Assembly (NCBI GenBank): GCA_947629715.1
Contig: CANRET010000004.1
Span: 1 to 64,000 of the forward strand
Reading direction: 5' to 3'
Source of the DNA: an uncultured Akkermansia sp.
GTDB lineage: Bacteria; Verrucomicrobiota; Verrucomicrobiia; Verrucomicrobiales; Akkermansiaceae
Length of the DNA stretch: 64,000 bases
Below the pieces are notes generated by a model. The model had not been told where the DNA came from, ran no database searches, and saw only the letters and a list, made by a program, of their open reading frames with translations. The position numbers and the translations under genes are program-made. Shown piece by piece: positions 51,675 to 61,079 of this stretch. Within the stretch, counting starts at the first letter, position 1; each line of letters opens with the position of its first letter.

Positions 51675-53888
51675 TCACTCCTTCGCGCCGTGCTCCTTGA
51701 GGAGTTGGATGATGTCAGCCCTCAGCTTCTTTTCTTTTGCAAGCTGCAAGATGGATTTGCCGGTGTTGTTTTTGTGTGACACGTCCGCTCCGGCATCGAG
51801 GAAGGAGGCGACGTCCTCTGCAGTAGCAGTAGCTCCGCGATCGGCGATAAAGAGCATGAGTGCGCTGTTGCCCTGTTCATCGGTTGCGTTGGGGTCTGCT
51901 CCACTCTCGAGAAGCACCTTGGGAGCGTAGCGCCCCTGATAGCTCATTTTTTCACATTTCTGGATTTGGATGAGGGCGTGTTGAAGGTCGGCGCCGGCAT
52001 CCGCAAAGACGCGAACGAGTTTTTTCAGTTCTTCCACGTCGGGGGCGTTGTGGCGGCCCGTCCCATCGGTCCACCCTACCATCTTGGTGAAAATATCCTT
52101 CGGTACACGGGCTCCGGCTTGAATGAATACCTCAGCTGCTTCAGCAGTCATGGGCAGTGAGTTGAGCGGGAAGTCTTTTCCTTCCACCTTGAGTCCTGCG
52201 TCCAGAAGGCGCCGGGCAATGCGTTTGCCCAGTCCTCCGCAGCGAACCAGCGTGCGCTCATCATTCGCGGTCGCACCGTGGTCGATCAGGAGGAGGGCCA
52301 ACTCTTCGGCGACGCCAACCGGGTAATGCACACAGTCAAGAGCCGTCAGAGCGTCTTCGCTCGCTTTTGCCCCTGCTTTCAAAAGCATCTGCACGACGGT
52401 GAGCGCCTCTTTGCCTGCTTCCGGGATGAGCTTGTCAGGGTCGGCCATTTGTACGTCTCTCAGCCCCAGGATGTAGTTCAGCGGTGGTTCGGGGTTCACT
52501 CGCTTGTCGTTTGTATAAGGCGCGTTCACGTCGATACCGGCGTCGATGCAGCGTTTCACGAGCTTCGCGTACAGCTCGATGTCTCTTTTGTCTTTCGCGC
52601 GAAATTGAGAGAGGGCTATGGCATGCAAGAGGCTGCGTCCTTTTTCGTCCGTCAACCGCGCCCCCTTATCGAGGAGTTGCTCACAGGCGACCATCAGATT
52701 CTCACGTGCAGCGAGGAAGAGGACGGGTTCGCCGTTGCTTGTCATGTTTGGGTCAGCCCCGGCATCCAGAAGAGCCGGAATGACTCCGGAGCAGTCACGA
52801 TCATCTATTGCCTCCTGGAGCATTTTGTTTTTGTCAATCTTCAGCCCTGCTTTGAGCAAAATGCGTAGTTTCTCCGCGTCCCCGGCATACAGGGTTTGAT
52901 GGGTCACTTTCTCCACAGTCGTTTGATTCGTGAGGTCGAGCTTGCCCATCTTGAGCAGCATGGATGCTGTCTTTGCCGAAAAGGGGAAGTCGAGCAATTG
53001 CTCATCATTTGCCAGCTCCGGATTCTTTTCGATGCACTGCTTGAGTAGTTCGTTATTATTCATCAGCAATGCGTAGCGCATGAGACTCTTCGGTTCCATT
53101 TTCTGCGGTTCGGGGTCGAGTCCTAGGCTGATGGCGAGCCGCAGCGTGTCTCTTCCATCGGCGTCGACTTTCCCATCCAAGAGAGGGCTGTTGGCTGCCA
53201 CGTCCGTTTTCAGGTTCACTCCTTTTCGCACCATCAACGCTATCATGCATGAAACCGCTCCTGTGTCCCCGGTGATGTTCAATGGCACATTCTTCAGTGA
53301 GTCGACGCTTTGCAGCATTTGAATCGCTTTGGGGAAGCTCTTGCCATCGGGGGAACCTGAGCCGTGGAATGCGGCGACAATAGCTGCCGCGTCCGGACTT
53401 CCGATTCGCTGCTTTTCCTCCGAGGTCAGCGGCTTCGCTTCACACGCGTGGAGCAGGGCGCCGCTCCAATTTGATTCGAATTCTTCTCCTTGCCTCTCGC
53501 GGTATTGGTTCAGCAAATCCCCCGCCACCTTTCCCTTCTTGCTCTTGATAGAGGCATCCGCGCCTTTTGCTACAAGCCAGCAGACGGCGAGACGGTTGTT
53601 TTGCGCCGCGGCGTGCATGAGGGCAGTCTGCCCGAGCTTGTCCACGGCATTCACGTCGCCGCCTTCTTCGATCGCCTTGAGCTTTTGGAGCAGGGAGGCG
53701 ACCTTCTTCTGCTCCTTGCTGAGCTTGGCGCCCTTTGCCTGCTTCCCCGTGCCTGCCGGGAAGAGGAGCTCCACTCCCTGCTGCGGAACAGCCGCCGGTT
53801 CCTTTTCCTGCCCGCTCGCCATGCCCAGACTCATCAGCACGCCGACGAGTAAGCATGTTGTAAACAGCTTACAATAAGATAATAACAA
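51675..53888 (-). CDS. secreted ankyrin-repeat protein 1 (apparently out of frame with its native ATG)
   Basis: At least 737 aa in this frame, read from a TTG at 53888. It has a signal-like segment (KLFTTCLLVGVLMSLGMASG), a shared family block ELLFPAGTGKQAKGAKLSKE, the ankyrin unit NAVDKLGQTALMHAAAQNN, and many degenerate ankyrin repeats ending in IIQLLKEHGAKE. The paralogue at 55451-57928 starts at an ATG that corresponds to 53916 here; from that ATG a C8 run (53893-53900) throws the frame off after nine codons. With one C fewer the frame joins this ORF. So the gene may be switched off, or start at TTG. Likely periplasmic or surface; role unknown. Confidence 0.75.
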   Translation of the reverse strand: MLLSYCKLFTTCLLVGVLMSLGMASGQEKEPAAVPQQGVELLFPAGTGKQAKGAKLSKEQKKVASLLQKLKAIEEGGDVNAVDKLGQTALMHAAAQNNRLAVCWLVAKGADASIKSKKGKVAGDLLNQYRERQGEEFESNWSGALLHACEAKPLTSEEKQRIGSPDAAAIVAAFHGSGSPDGKSFPKAIQMLQSVDSLKNVPLNITGDTGAVSCMIALMVRKGVNLKTDVAANSPLLDGKVDADGRDTLRLAISLGLDPEPQKMEPKSLMRYALLMNNNELLKQCIEKNPELANDEQLLDFPFSAKTASMLLKMGKLDLTNQTTVEKVTHQTLYAGDAEKLRILLKAGLKIDKNKMLQEAIDDRDCSGVIPALLDAGADPNMTSNGEPVLFLAARENLMVACEQLLDKGARLTDEKGRSLLHAIALSQFRAKDKRDIELYAKLVKRCIDAGIDVNAPYTNDKRVNPEPPLNYILGLRDVQMADPDKLIPEAGKEALTVVQMLLKAGAKASEDALTALDCVHYPVGVAEELALLLIDHGATANDERTLVRCGGLGKRIARRLLDAGLKVEGKDFPLNSLPMTAEAAEVFIQAGARVPKDIFTKMVGWTDGTGRHNAPDVEELKKLVRVFADAGADLQHALIQIQKCEKMSYQGRYAPKVLLESGADPNATDEQGNSALMLFIADRGATATAEDVASFLDAGADVSHKNNTGKSILQLAKEKKLRADIIQLLKEHGAKE

Positions 53889-53892
53889 ATAC

Positions 53893-53900
53893 GGGGGGGG
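53893..53900 (-). repeat. C8 homopolymer, candidate phase-variation tract
   Basis: Eight G on the plus strand, C8 on the coding strand, codons 6-8 after the ATG at 53916. Length 8 gives an early stop (16 codons including stop); length 7 or 10 would give a full-length protein. Confidence 0.7.
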
Positions 53901-53944
53901 TAACGACGGATTTCATAGGGATGTGGACTACGGGAAGTAATGTT

Positions 53945-53973
53945 AATCTACCATACCACGCCAAGCGAGGCAA
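53945..53973 (-). promoter_or_regulatory. promoter of ankyrin gene 1
   Basis: Minus strand TTGCCT (53968-53973), 17-nt spacer, TAGATT (53945-53950). The same element stands at the same place before ankyrin gene 2. Confidence 0.55.
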
Positions 53974-54021
53974 GAGAAATAACAGGTGAATAATAAAAAA
54001 TCGCCGGGAAGAGAACATAAA

Positions 54022-54113
54022 ATGTCCAAAAACGACAATAAATCTTGTCCAAAATCAACAATAAATTTTATCGAAAACGCATAATAAAAATTGTCCAAAA
54101 TAGATAAAAATGG
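54022..54113. repeat. four tandem 23-bp iteron-like repeats
   Basis: Units 54022-54044, 54045-54067, 54068-54090 and 54091-54113, each starting with TTGTCCAAAA or a close variant (ATGTCCAAAA, TTATCGAAAA) and rich in AATAAA. They end 1 bp before the -35 box of the ATPase gene. Two related units stand upstream of ankyrin gene 2 at 58032. Confidence 0.8.
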
Positions 54114-54114
54114 A

Positions 54115-54142
54115 TTGACATAGCAGGTAAGATTCGTAAAAT
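54115..54142 (+). promoter_or_regulatory. promoter of the AAA/DUF4143 ATPase gene
   Basis: Perfect TTGACA (54115-54120), 16-nt spacer, TAAAAT (54137-54142). The -10 box overlaps the ATG at 54141, so the true start is more likely the next in-frame ATG at 54162, after AAAGGGA. Confidence 0.7.
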
Positions 54143-54161
54143 GAATGATAAAGGGAAGCAA

Positions 54162-55439
54162 ATGAGAAGAAGAGAATACAGAGCGAGAGTAGCGGATGAA
54201 ATGTTGAAGCGAAAGCTGGAGTCGAGTGGAGCGGTGTTGGTGGAGGGCGCAAAGTGGTGCGGGAAGACGACGACAGCGGCGCAAGTAGCGCGGAGCGAGC
54301 TGTACTTCAACAACCCGGACATGAGGGGGAATATCAGCGACCTGCTGCATACAGCGCCGCGCAGGCTACTGCGGGGGGAAGTCCCCATGTTGCTGGATGA
54401 ATGGCAGCAGGAGCCTAGCGTATGGGATGCGGTGAGGTTTGAGGTGGATCAACGGGGGGAGCCCGGTCAATTCATTCTCACGGGGTCTGCGGTGCCGGCG
54501 GATATGTCGCAGGTGCAGCATTCGGGAACGGGGCGCGTTGCGCGCGTGAAGATGCGTCCGATGTCGCTCTTTGAATCGGGTGAATCGTCGGGCGAGGTGT
54601 CGTTGACAGCACTGTTTGACGGGGCACGGGAAGTGGAGGGTAAGCGAGAGATGGGGCTGGAGGAACTGGCTTACCTGATATCGCGTGGCGGATGGCCGGG
54701 AGCTCTTGGCTTATCCTCCTCCGCTGCATTGGATACGGCCTTGAATTATTACGAGGGGGTGGTGAACACAGATATGTCGCGTGTGGATGGGGTGCGGCGT
54801 AGCCCGGATCGGGTGAGGGCTTTGCTGCGGGCGTACGCGCGATCGATAGGGACACAGACCGCTCTCGCCCGGATGGCGGCAACCCTCGGCGCGGGAGAGC
54901 CCCATCCACCGGCCGTGGCGACCGTGGCAGATTACGTGGAGGCTCTGCGGAAAATCTTTGTGATTGAAGAAGCGGAAAATTGGACGCCGCTGCTGAGGTC
55001 CCGCATCCCCATGCGGAAATCGCCCACGCGCTATTTTACGGACCCCTCTATCGCGCTGGCAGCCCTCGGTGCGGGGCCGGAGCAGTTGATGCAGGATCCG
55101 GCATCCATGGGACTCTTTTTCGAGAACATGGCGATACGCGATCTACGCGTGTATGCGGAGGCTCTCCGGGGCGAGGTGCATCATTTTCTGGACAAGAATG
55201 GTTTGGAGGTGGATGCCCTGATATGCTTGCGGAACGGTCAGTACGGACTCGTGGAGATTAAATTGGGCGGGTACAAGGCGGATGAAGGGGCCGCCACCCT
55301 CCTCAAGTTTGCCGGCAAGGTGGACACCCGGCACGCTCCCGCTCCCTCCTTCCTGATGGTCCTCATCGGTGTGGGAACTTACGCCTACCGCCGCGACGAT
55401 GGCGTGCTCGTTGTGCCGCTCAGCACGCTGCGTCCGTAA
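54162..55439 (+). CDS. AAA_14/DUF4143 family ATPase
   Basis: 425 aa from the ATG at 54162. N-terminal P-loop domain with Walker A EGAKWCGKTTTA, Walker B MLLDEWQQEPSVWDAVR and sensor FILTGSAVPAD; the C-terminal DUF4143 domain has HHFLDKNGLEVDALICL and QYGLVEIKLGGYK, a PD-(D/E)xK-like pattern (Asp, Glu, Lys). These ATPases are common in genomes and poorly understood. It reads away from ankyrin gene 1 and is convergent with ankyrin gene 2, with repeats and a strong promoter upstream. Whether it acts on the ankyrin genes is unknown. Confidence 0.85.
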   Translation: MRRREYRARVADEMLKRKLESSGAVLVEGAKWCGKTTTAAQVARSELYFNNPDMRGNISDLLHTAPRRLLRGEVPMLLDEWQQEPSVWDAVRFEVDQRGEPGQFILTGSAVPADMSQVQHSGTGRVARVKMRPMSLFESGESSGEVSLTALFDGAREVEGKREMGLEELAYLISRGGWPGALGLSSSAALDTALNYYEGVVNTDMSRVDGVRRSPDRVRALLRAYARSIGTQTALARMAATLGAGEPHPPAVATVADYVEALRKIFVIEEAENWTPLLRSRIPMRKSPTRYFTDPSIALAALGAGPEQLMQDPASMGLFFENMAIRDLRVYAEALRGEVHHFLDKNGLEVDALICLRNGQYGLVEIKLGGYKADEGAATLLKFAGKVDTRHAPAPSFLMVLIGVGTYAYRRDDGVLVVPLSTLRP

Positions 55440-55450
55440 CCCATACCTCC

Positions 55451-57928
55451 TCACTCCTTCGCACCGTGCTTCTTGAGGAGCTTCACAAATTCGTCGGAAT
55501 TCTTCTCCTGAGCGATTTGCAAGGCGGTCTTACCGTTCTTGTTTTTGATGTTTGGGTCAGCTCCCGCGTCCAGCAGGAGTGAGAGTACCTCTTGATGTCC
55601 GTCATACCCCTGTCCCTTTTGGCAAACGAGCATGAGGGCCGTGTTGCCTTCTTTATCCTGTAAATTGACATTGACGCCGGCCTTGATGAAGCTCTTGGTA
55701 ATTTTCGGGTCCGGAGGAGTCATAAGACTGAGAAAAATGTAATTATCATTGTGTTTGTTTTCATATTTCTCATTCGGATCCGCTCCGACAGCCAGGCATG
55801 CAGCTATTCCTGCGGCATCCCCAGCACCGCCCCAAATACAGTTCATGGTTGGCTTCGCACCCGCATCACGCATGATTTTTGCAGCTTCTGTAAGTTCTTC
55901 CTGGGTTAATTTCGGGGGCTGACCAGCTGTAGGTGAGGATGGTATGGTAGCAAATTTTAATTTTTTGAATAAGTCCTTGGGAACACTGGCGCCGGCCTCA
56001 AGCATTGCGCGCATATCCTTGGGCTTGGCGAGAAGGAGATCTCCGACCATTTTCGCCCCTCGCTGTTGCAGATACTTTGCAATATCGGAGCGACCGTGCT
56101 GCAGCGTGATACCCAGTGCACACAGTTTAACGCCATCTCCCAGGAGACCTTTATTCTCTACAAGAGCATTGGGGTCGGCGCCATTGTCGAGAAGCTGTTT
56201 GGCGATGTTTTTGCTCATCCATGCAAAGTGCATCAGGGGTGTGTAGCCGTTTTCAACGTTTGAAGATGGGAGTTTTGCTCCATGTTTAAGCAGGAAAAGA
56301 GTAAGTTTCTTGGTGGGAAGGCACTGCAGCACATCGTCCTCCATGGGGACTCCGTGTTTAAGAAGCATTTTGACTATATGGTAATTGCCTGAGCCTACGG
56401 CCAGCTTGAGAATACTTAACCCATTCTTGGGTGTTGCCTTGGTATCTGCTCCCTTTTGCAGAAGAAGACGTACTACTTTCAGATTTCCCTGAGCAACGGC
56501 GGAATACAGGGCGGTTTGACCATCATAGAGTGTTCCGGGAGCCACCCAACGTGTATTTACCTGAGCTCCCTTGCTCAGCAGGTGACTCACCGCTTGCTCA
56601 CCATATCTCGTGGCAGCAAGAACCAAGGGAGGGAGACCGGATTTCTCCCCGCTACCGACGGCGTTGACATCCGCCCCTGCTTCGATCAGCGCATCGATTA
56701 CTTCCGGATCATAGGCTTGATCCTCCATGTGTGAACAAGTATAGGAATGCTCCTCCATGTCAGCAGTCAGAAGATTCGGTTGTTCGTGGAGAACCGGGAG
56801 GGGAGCTCCTGCAGCCGCCAGCGCGCGGATTCCTGCTGCGCTCCGGCGTCCACTATTGAGGATATCCTGAATGAAGCACTCTTTCGAATCTTTATACAAT
56901 CCGTCCCATGTGAGTTTTGGGTCAAGTCCAGCATCAATGAGAACTTGCAGTGTTTCCGACGTGCCGAGACCGGCAATGATTTGACTTGCTTGCAAGCGAT
57001 TTCGGACTAGGTCCGGGTGTTCCGTCACGACCTTGCGCAAGGCGTCAGCATCATCCAACAGCATGGCAATCCCCGCTTGCGAGAGTGCATCGTCATTGCC
57101 GAGCTTGATGTTCAAAGCCATCAGAAGGAGAGCTAGTTCAGGCCTCAAATTAGACTCAGTCCATGTAACACCTTTGTTTACGTTGGTAACGACTTCATGT
57201 CCGCCGCTACTGCCGACAGTGACGCATCCATGCCCCCATGCACGTTGCCCTTCGGTGACGAGACTGTACCCGTGTCTCGAAAGCAAGGTCGCGAGGAGAG
57301 GATCGAGGGCAGGGCGTTGGATTCCCTCCATGAGAGAGAGGGAAGACCCCGATCTCAACAGTTGCGTCAACAATTTCAGACTTTTTGGTGAATCTTTTCC
57401 TCCACATTGACGAATCAATTCGAGAAATGCGCCACGGTCTGTCGAGCGATCCTCTTGCAATTGTTTTTCCTCCTCAGCTGAAAGCGGTTGCTTATCCACG
57501 CAGCAGGCTTTTAGAAAAGCCTGCAAGCTCTTGTCTTTTGCTAACTCTGCCGCTGTTTTTCCTTGCTGACTCTTCATTGTGGCGTCCGCGCCTTTCACCA
57601 CGAGCCAGCAGACGGCAAGTTTGTTACCCTGCTCGGCGGCGTGCATCAGCGCCGTCTGCCCATGCTCGTCCACGGCATTCACCTCGTCGCCCTTCTCGAT
57701 GTCCTTGAGTTTTTGGAGCAGGGAAGACTCTTCCATGCTGAGATTGGCATCCCCTGCCTGCTTTCCCGTGCCCGCCGGGAAGAGGAACTCTACCCCCTGC
57801 TGCGGAGCCTTTTCCTCCGCTCCCATTGTCCCGGCGAGCATCAGAACGCCCATCAGGATAAAAACAACAAAACGCTTGTAATGAGTTAATGACAGAAAAT
57901 CAAAAGGGAGAATAGAAGAAGAGTTCAT
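55451..57928 (-). CDS. secreted ankyrin-repeat protein 2 (intact paralogue)
   Basis: 825 aa from an ATG at 57928. N-terminal signal-like region (HYKRFVVFILMGVLMLAGTM), then the family block EFLFPAGTGKQAGDANLSME and the first ankyrin unit NAVDEHGQTALMHAAEQGN. Many repeats follow, clear ones being DGQTALYSAVAQGNLKVVRL and EGNTALMLVCQKGQGYDGHQ, ending FVKLLKKHGAKE like paralogue 1. Binding partner unknown; predicted exported. It shares a homologous promoter region with gene 1, so the pair arose by duplication. Confidence 0.85.
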   Translation of the reverse strand: MNSSSILPFDFLSLTHYKRFVVFILMGVLMLAGTMGAEEKAPQQGVEFLFPAGTGKQAGDANLSMEESSLLQKLKDIEKGDEVNAVDEHGQTALMHAAEQGNKLAVCWLVVKGADATMKSQQGKTAAELAKDKSLQAFLKACCVDKQPLSAEEEKQLQEDRSTDRGAFLELIRQCGGKDSPKSLKLLTQLLRSGSSLSLMEGIQRPALDPLLATLLSRHGYSLVTEGQRAWGHGCVTVGSSGGHEVVTNVNKGVTWTESNLRPELALLLMALNIKLGNDDALSQAGIAMLLDDADALRKVVTEHPDLVRNRLQASQIIAGLGTSETLQVLIDAGLDPKLTWDGLYKDSKECFIQDILNSGRRSAAGIRALAAAGAPLPVLHEQPNLLTADMEEHSYTCSHMEDQAYDPEVIDALIEAGADVNAVGSGEKSGLPPLVLAATRYGEQAVSHLLSKGAQVNTRWVAPGTLYDGQTALYSAVAQGNLKVVRLLLQKGADTKATPKNGLSILKLAVGSGNYHIVKMLLKHGVPMEDDVLQCLPTKKLTLFLLKHGAKLPSSNVENGYTPLMHFAWMSKNIAKQLLDNGADPNALVENKGLLGDGVKLCALGITLQHGRSDIAKYLQQRGAKMVGDLLLAKPKDMRAMLEAGASVPKDLFKKLKFATIPSSPTAGQPPKLTQEELTEAAKIMRDAGAKPTMNCIWGGAGDAAGIAACLAVGADPNEKYENKHNDNYIFLSLMTPPDPKITKSFIKAGVNVNLQDKEGNTALMLVCQKGQGYDGHQEVLSLLLDAGADPNIKNKNGKTALQIAQEKNSDEFVKLLKKHGAKE

Positions 57929-57955
57929 TGTGACGTTTGGGTGGAGAGTAATGTC

Positions 57956-57984
57956 AATTTATCATGACTCGTCGAGCGAAGCAA
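57956..57984 (-). promoter_or_regulatory. promoter of ankyrin gene 2
   Basis: Minus strand TTGCTT (57979-57984), 17-nt spacer, TAAATT (57956-57961), matching the element before ankyrin gene 1. Confidence 0.55.
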
Positions 57985-58031
57985 GGAAAATAGCAGATGG
58001 ACGATAAAAATCGTCAGGAATGGGAGATAAA

Positions 58032-58077
58032 ATATCCAAAAAGGATAACAAAACTTGTCCAAAATTGTGGAGAGCAA
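58032..58077. repeat. two iteron-like units upstream of ankyrin gene 2
   Basis: Unit ATATCCAAAA... (58032-58054, 23 bp) followed by TTGTCCAAAA from 58055. Aligns with the first two of the four units at 54022-54067; the remaining units and the ATPase gene are missing here. Confidence 0.6.
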
Positions 58078-58390
58078 AGATTGGGAGTGTCTGTGTCCCT
58101 GAGGAAAGGAGGAAGTTTTTCAGGACGGAGCCATCCTGATGCGATGAGGAGCATGAGGCGAGTGAGCCTGTGTCGGCGAGACCTACCTGCCGGGGAGCTG
58201 GAGAAGGAAATGAGATTCTTAAGAAAAATTAAATTTTTTTGACCCCCAGCGGGTAGTGGTTGGGGCAGGGGAGAAGGAGGGGAGGAAAAGTTGGAATGAA
58301 GGGGGAAGAGGGGAGAAGAAGCGAGCAAACCACCGACAGGTGAGTCGGAATGCGGTCGGAAGCCGAGAGGGACAAGAGGCAGGTAAACAT

Positions 58391-58750
58391 GGGACTCAGG
58401 TGATTGAATTGATAACGAATAATATGGAATGGAGTGCGGGGGAAGTAGCCGAGCTGTATCGCAGGCGTTGGGATATCGAAAGTTTTTTCAAAATACTCAA
58501 GCAACACCTCAATATTAAGAGCTTCGTAGGGACATGCGAGCAGGCTGTGAGATCACAGATATGGGTAGCCATGATTGCCTATTTACTCGTGAAAGTGCTC
58601 AAGCGACGCGCTTCGCATCGGTGGTCGCTGGGAGGATTGGTTCACTACCTACGAATATCACTACTGAGCACGCAGAACCTATTTTCGTGGCTAAACCAAC
58701 CGTATGACATGGCTGGGACGGAAGAGGTTTTAGTGCTCAATAGCACGTAA
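58391..58750 (+). pseudogene. IS4-like transposase remnant (C-terminal part)
   Basis: About 120 codons ending at a TAA. IELITNNMEWSAGEVAELYR, then RRWDIESFFKILKQHLNIKS, FVGTCEQAVRSQIWVAMIAY and LLVKVLKRR, is the C-terminal catalytic Glu region of IS4-type DDE transposases. The N-terminal two thirds with the Asp residues is absent; upstream codons do not resemble the family. No terminal inverted repeat could be fixed. It lies between ankyrin gene 2 and the broken ankyrin gene, a sign of past insertion. Confidence 0.7.
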
Positions 58751-58792
58751 AGTTTTATGGATTTGCCCAAAAATCGCCAACTCCTACTATCA

Positions 58793-60911
58793 TCATGCTT
58801 CCCTCCCATGAATTACATTTTCTTGGGACGGATGTGGATTCGACCCCGTTTTGAAAAATGCACGAAAAAACGCGTCTTCTTTCACGATTCCCCACTCGTC
58901 ACTGTGGTCTTTTTTTGTCCATGCCATGAGCTCCGGTTTGAAACCGTGCTGTTTGAGGATTTGGATGATGTCAACGTAGTCCTCGCAGAGTTTGGCAGGA
59001 AACTGGCTATGACTTGCCTGGCTAAGGTCGGACAGGATACGATCTGTCATGTCCTTGGGGATGCGGGCGCCGAGCTTCAGCAGCGGCTCGATTTTCTCCG
59101 GATCCACGACCCGGAGTTCTCCGGGGTCGATTCCCTTTTCCTTGAGCAACTTCACGACCTCCACCGCACCTTCCTTCATCGCGAGGCTCATGGCGGAGTC
59201 CTTGGAGTCCTCTTCCTCTACGCACACGGTCGGATCCACTCCGGCGTCCAGCAGACGCTTGGCAATCTTGCCGCCCCAAATACCGTTGATCATGAGGGTG
59301 GTCCATCCGGTGGGCGGCCAGTTCTGTTTACTTTTCGCTAGCGGGTCGGCGCCGGCGTCGAGCAGCATGAGGGCTAACTTTTCCCGTCTGGCGGGGGATA
59401 TCTCCGGTCTTAGTTCCTCAGCGAGGATGTCCTTGGGTACGTCCGCTCCCGCCTTGATCAACTGCTCCACCATGTGCAGGATGTCCGCCTCGATTTTCCC
59501 ACTGACGCGGTGAATGTAATCTTCGTCAAAATCTGCTCTAAGTCCGCCGCAAGCGGCATAGTAAATTGACTCCATTCCCCGCAGAATCTTTGGCGTGCAC
59601 ATCGGCTCCGGCGTCCAGCAGACGTTTCACGATCTCGGTGCGATGTGTAGCATTTTCCTTCCCCCCTGCGGAATTAGCGGCTGCCATCAGCGGAGTCATG
59701 CCGTAGGGTTCTTTTTGATCGTCTTTCGCCTTTTTACCCGGTGTATTGGGGTTAGCTCCGTGGGCGAGGAGCAGTTTCACATCCGTAAGGTTAACCTCGT
59801 CTGCTGCTTGATGAAGAAGTGTTGCAGAGTTTTCGTACGATAGTTTTGAGTTGATGCCGGTGTTCAGTGTCACCGGCAATGTGTTCACATCAGTCTTGGC
59901 TCCGGCATCAATGAGAGCGAGGATAAAGCTTGCGCTTTTGTAGTCATCCTGCTTCGTTGCCTTTTCCAAAATTTTGTCCGGCTCCCGGAGCGTCGCGCCC
60001 GCCTTGAGAAGCGTTTCCAGCATGGCCCCGTCGCCCTTTTTGATGACCGCCTCCATGAGCTTTTCGTTCTTGGCGTCCAGTCCGGCGTCCAGCAGAGCTT
60101 GCAGCATTTTTGCATCGGAGATGGAAGAAAATAATTCCTGGTTTTGGAGCAGAGACGAATCTTGTTTCAGGAGCGCGAGTACGGTTTCTTTTTGCTTCAG
60201 TTGAAGCGCGATCCTCATCTGCAGCCCGGGATCAACAATGCCTGTCCTCACCCCGAGCGCGCGGAGGAGTTGCAGCGGTTCCGCTTTTGCGCTGGAGAGG
60301 TCCTCCGGGAGAACGAACTTTCGTGCGCCGATGCGGTAAAGCAAGGCAAGTTTGATGGGACCTCCCTGAAAATACTCCATCTTCCATTCCGCTTTTTTAA
60401 GACTACTGAAATCTTTTGCCGCACGCAGTTGGGAAACCACACTTGCTTCCTTTTCGTATTCTGAAGAGAAGGAGTTTTTCTCAATTTTCCCCGGAATATT
60501 CAGTTGATAGGCGTACATGTCACGCGCTTCCTGGCGGCTCAGCGGCTGTTTTTCCTTCTCGAGCGCTGTCAGGAATTCGCGCATGTCTCCGTGAGCCACG
60601 TTGCCCGCCGTCTTGCCTTTCTCGCTTTTGAGTGAAGCATCCGCGCCCTTCGCTACGAGCCAGCAGACGGCAAGACGATTGCCCTGCGCGGCGGCGTGCA
60701 TGAGGGCGGTCTGTCCGTGTTTGTTCACGGCATTCACGTTGCCGCCCCTTTCAATCGCCTTGAGCTTTTGGAGCAGGGAAGCCGCCTTCTTCTGTTCCTT
60801 GTTGAGCTTGGCGTCCTTCGCCTGCTTCCCCGTACCTGCCGGGAAGAGTGTGGATTGCAAAATTAAATGCAACAGGTTCTTGGCACCAAAAAGGGGCGCC
60901 ATGAAGTTCAA
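58793..60911 (-). pseudogene. ankyrin-repeat gene 3, frameshifted and lacking its signal peptide
   Basis: Two overlapping ORFs (60911-59538, 457 aa; 59602-58793, 269 aa) together make one ankyrin protein; the frame changes between 59538 and 59602, near a G4 run and AGNGVNLL. The family block STLFPAGTGKQAKDAKLNKE and NAVNKHGQTALMHAAAQGN match paralogues 1 and 2, but the signal peptide is replaced by unrelated FMAPLFGAKNLLHLILQ, with the break near 60848. The C-terminus runs past the usual HGAKE end (ILKQHGFKPELMAWTKKDHS). Probably inactive, unless a sequencing error caused the shift. Confidence 0.75.
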
Positions 60912-61079
60912 AGCATGCTGGAGTCATTCCGTTCAAAACAACCAAGCGAAATTCGCAAAATACGATGCTGTGGCGCTGTGGAGGGAAAGTTTCACGGCGC
61001 GTCAGCTTGAAGGGCCACAAATGATGCTGGGACGGGCCACACCTCAGAGGGATCGTAAATGGGCAATCGCCTCGAGAGG

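Larger units (their letters stand above)
57929..58390. other. 462-bp gene-poor stretch between ankyrin gene 2 and the transposase remnant
   Basis: The left part (about 57946-58070) is homologous to 53935-54060 upstream of ankyrin gene 1, with promoter and iteron-like units. After about 58079 the similarity ends. The segment 58255-58335 is strongly purine-rich on the plus strand. No coding sequence could be supported. Confidence 0.6.

Noticed and set aside
54022-54113. Possible CRISPR array
   Set aside because: The 23-bp units are directly adjacent with no spacers and diverge from each other, and no cas gene is near.
60849-61079. A gene in the gap between the broken ankyrin gene and miaB
   Set aside because: Only shadow ORFs continue through here; no start with a ribosome site and no recognisable product.
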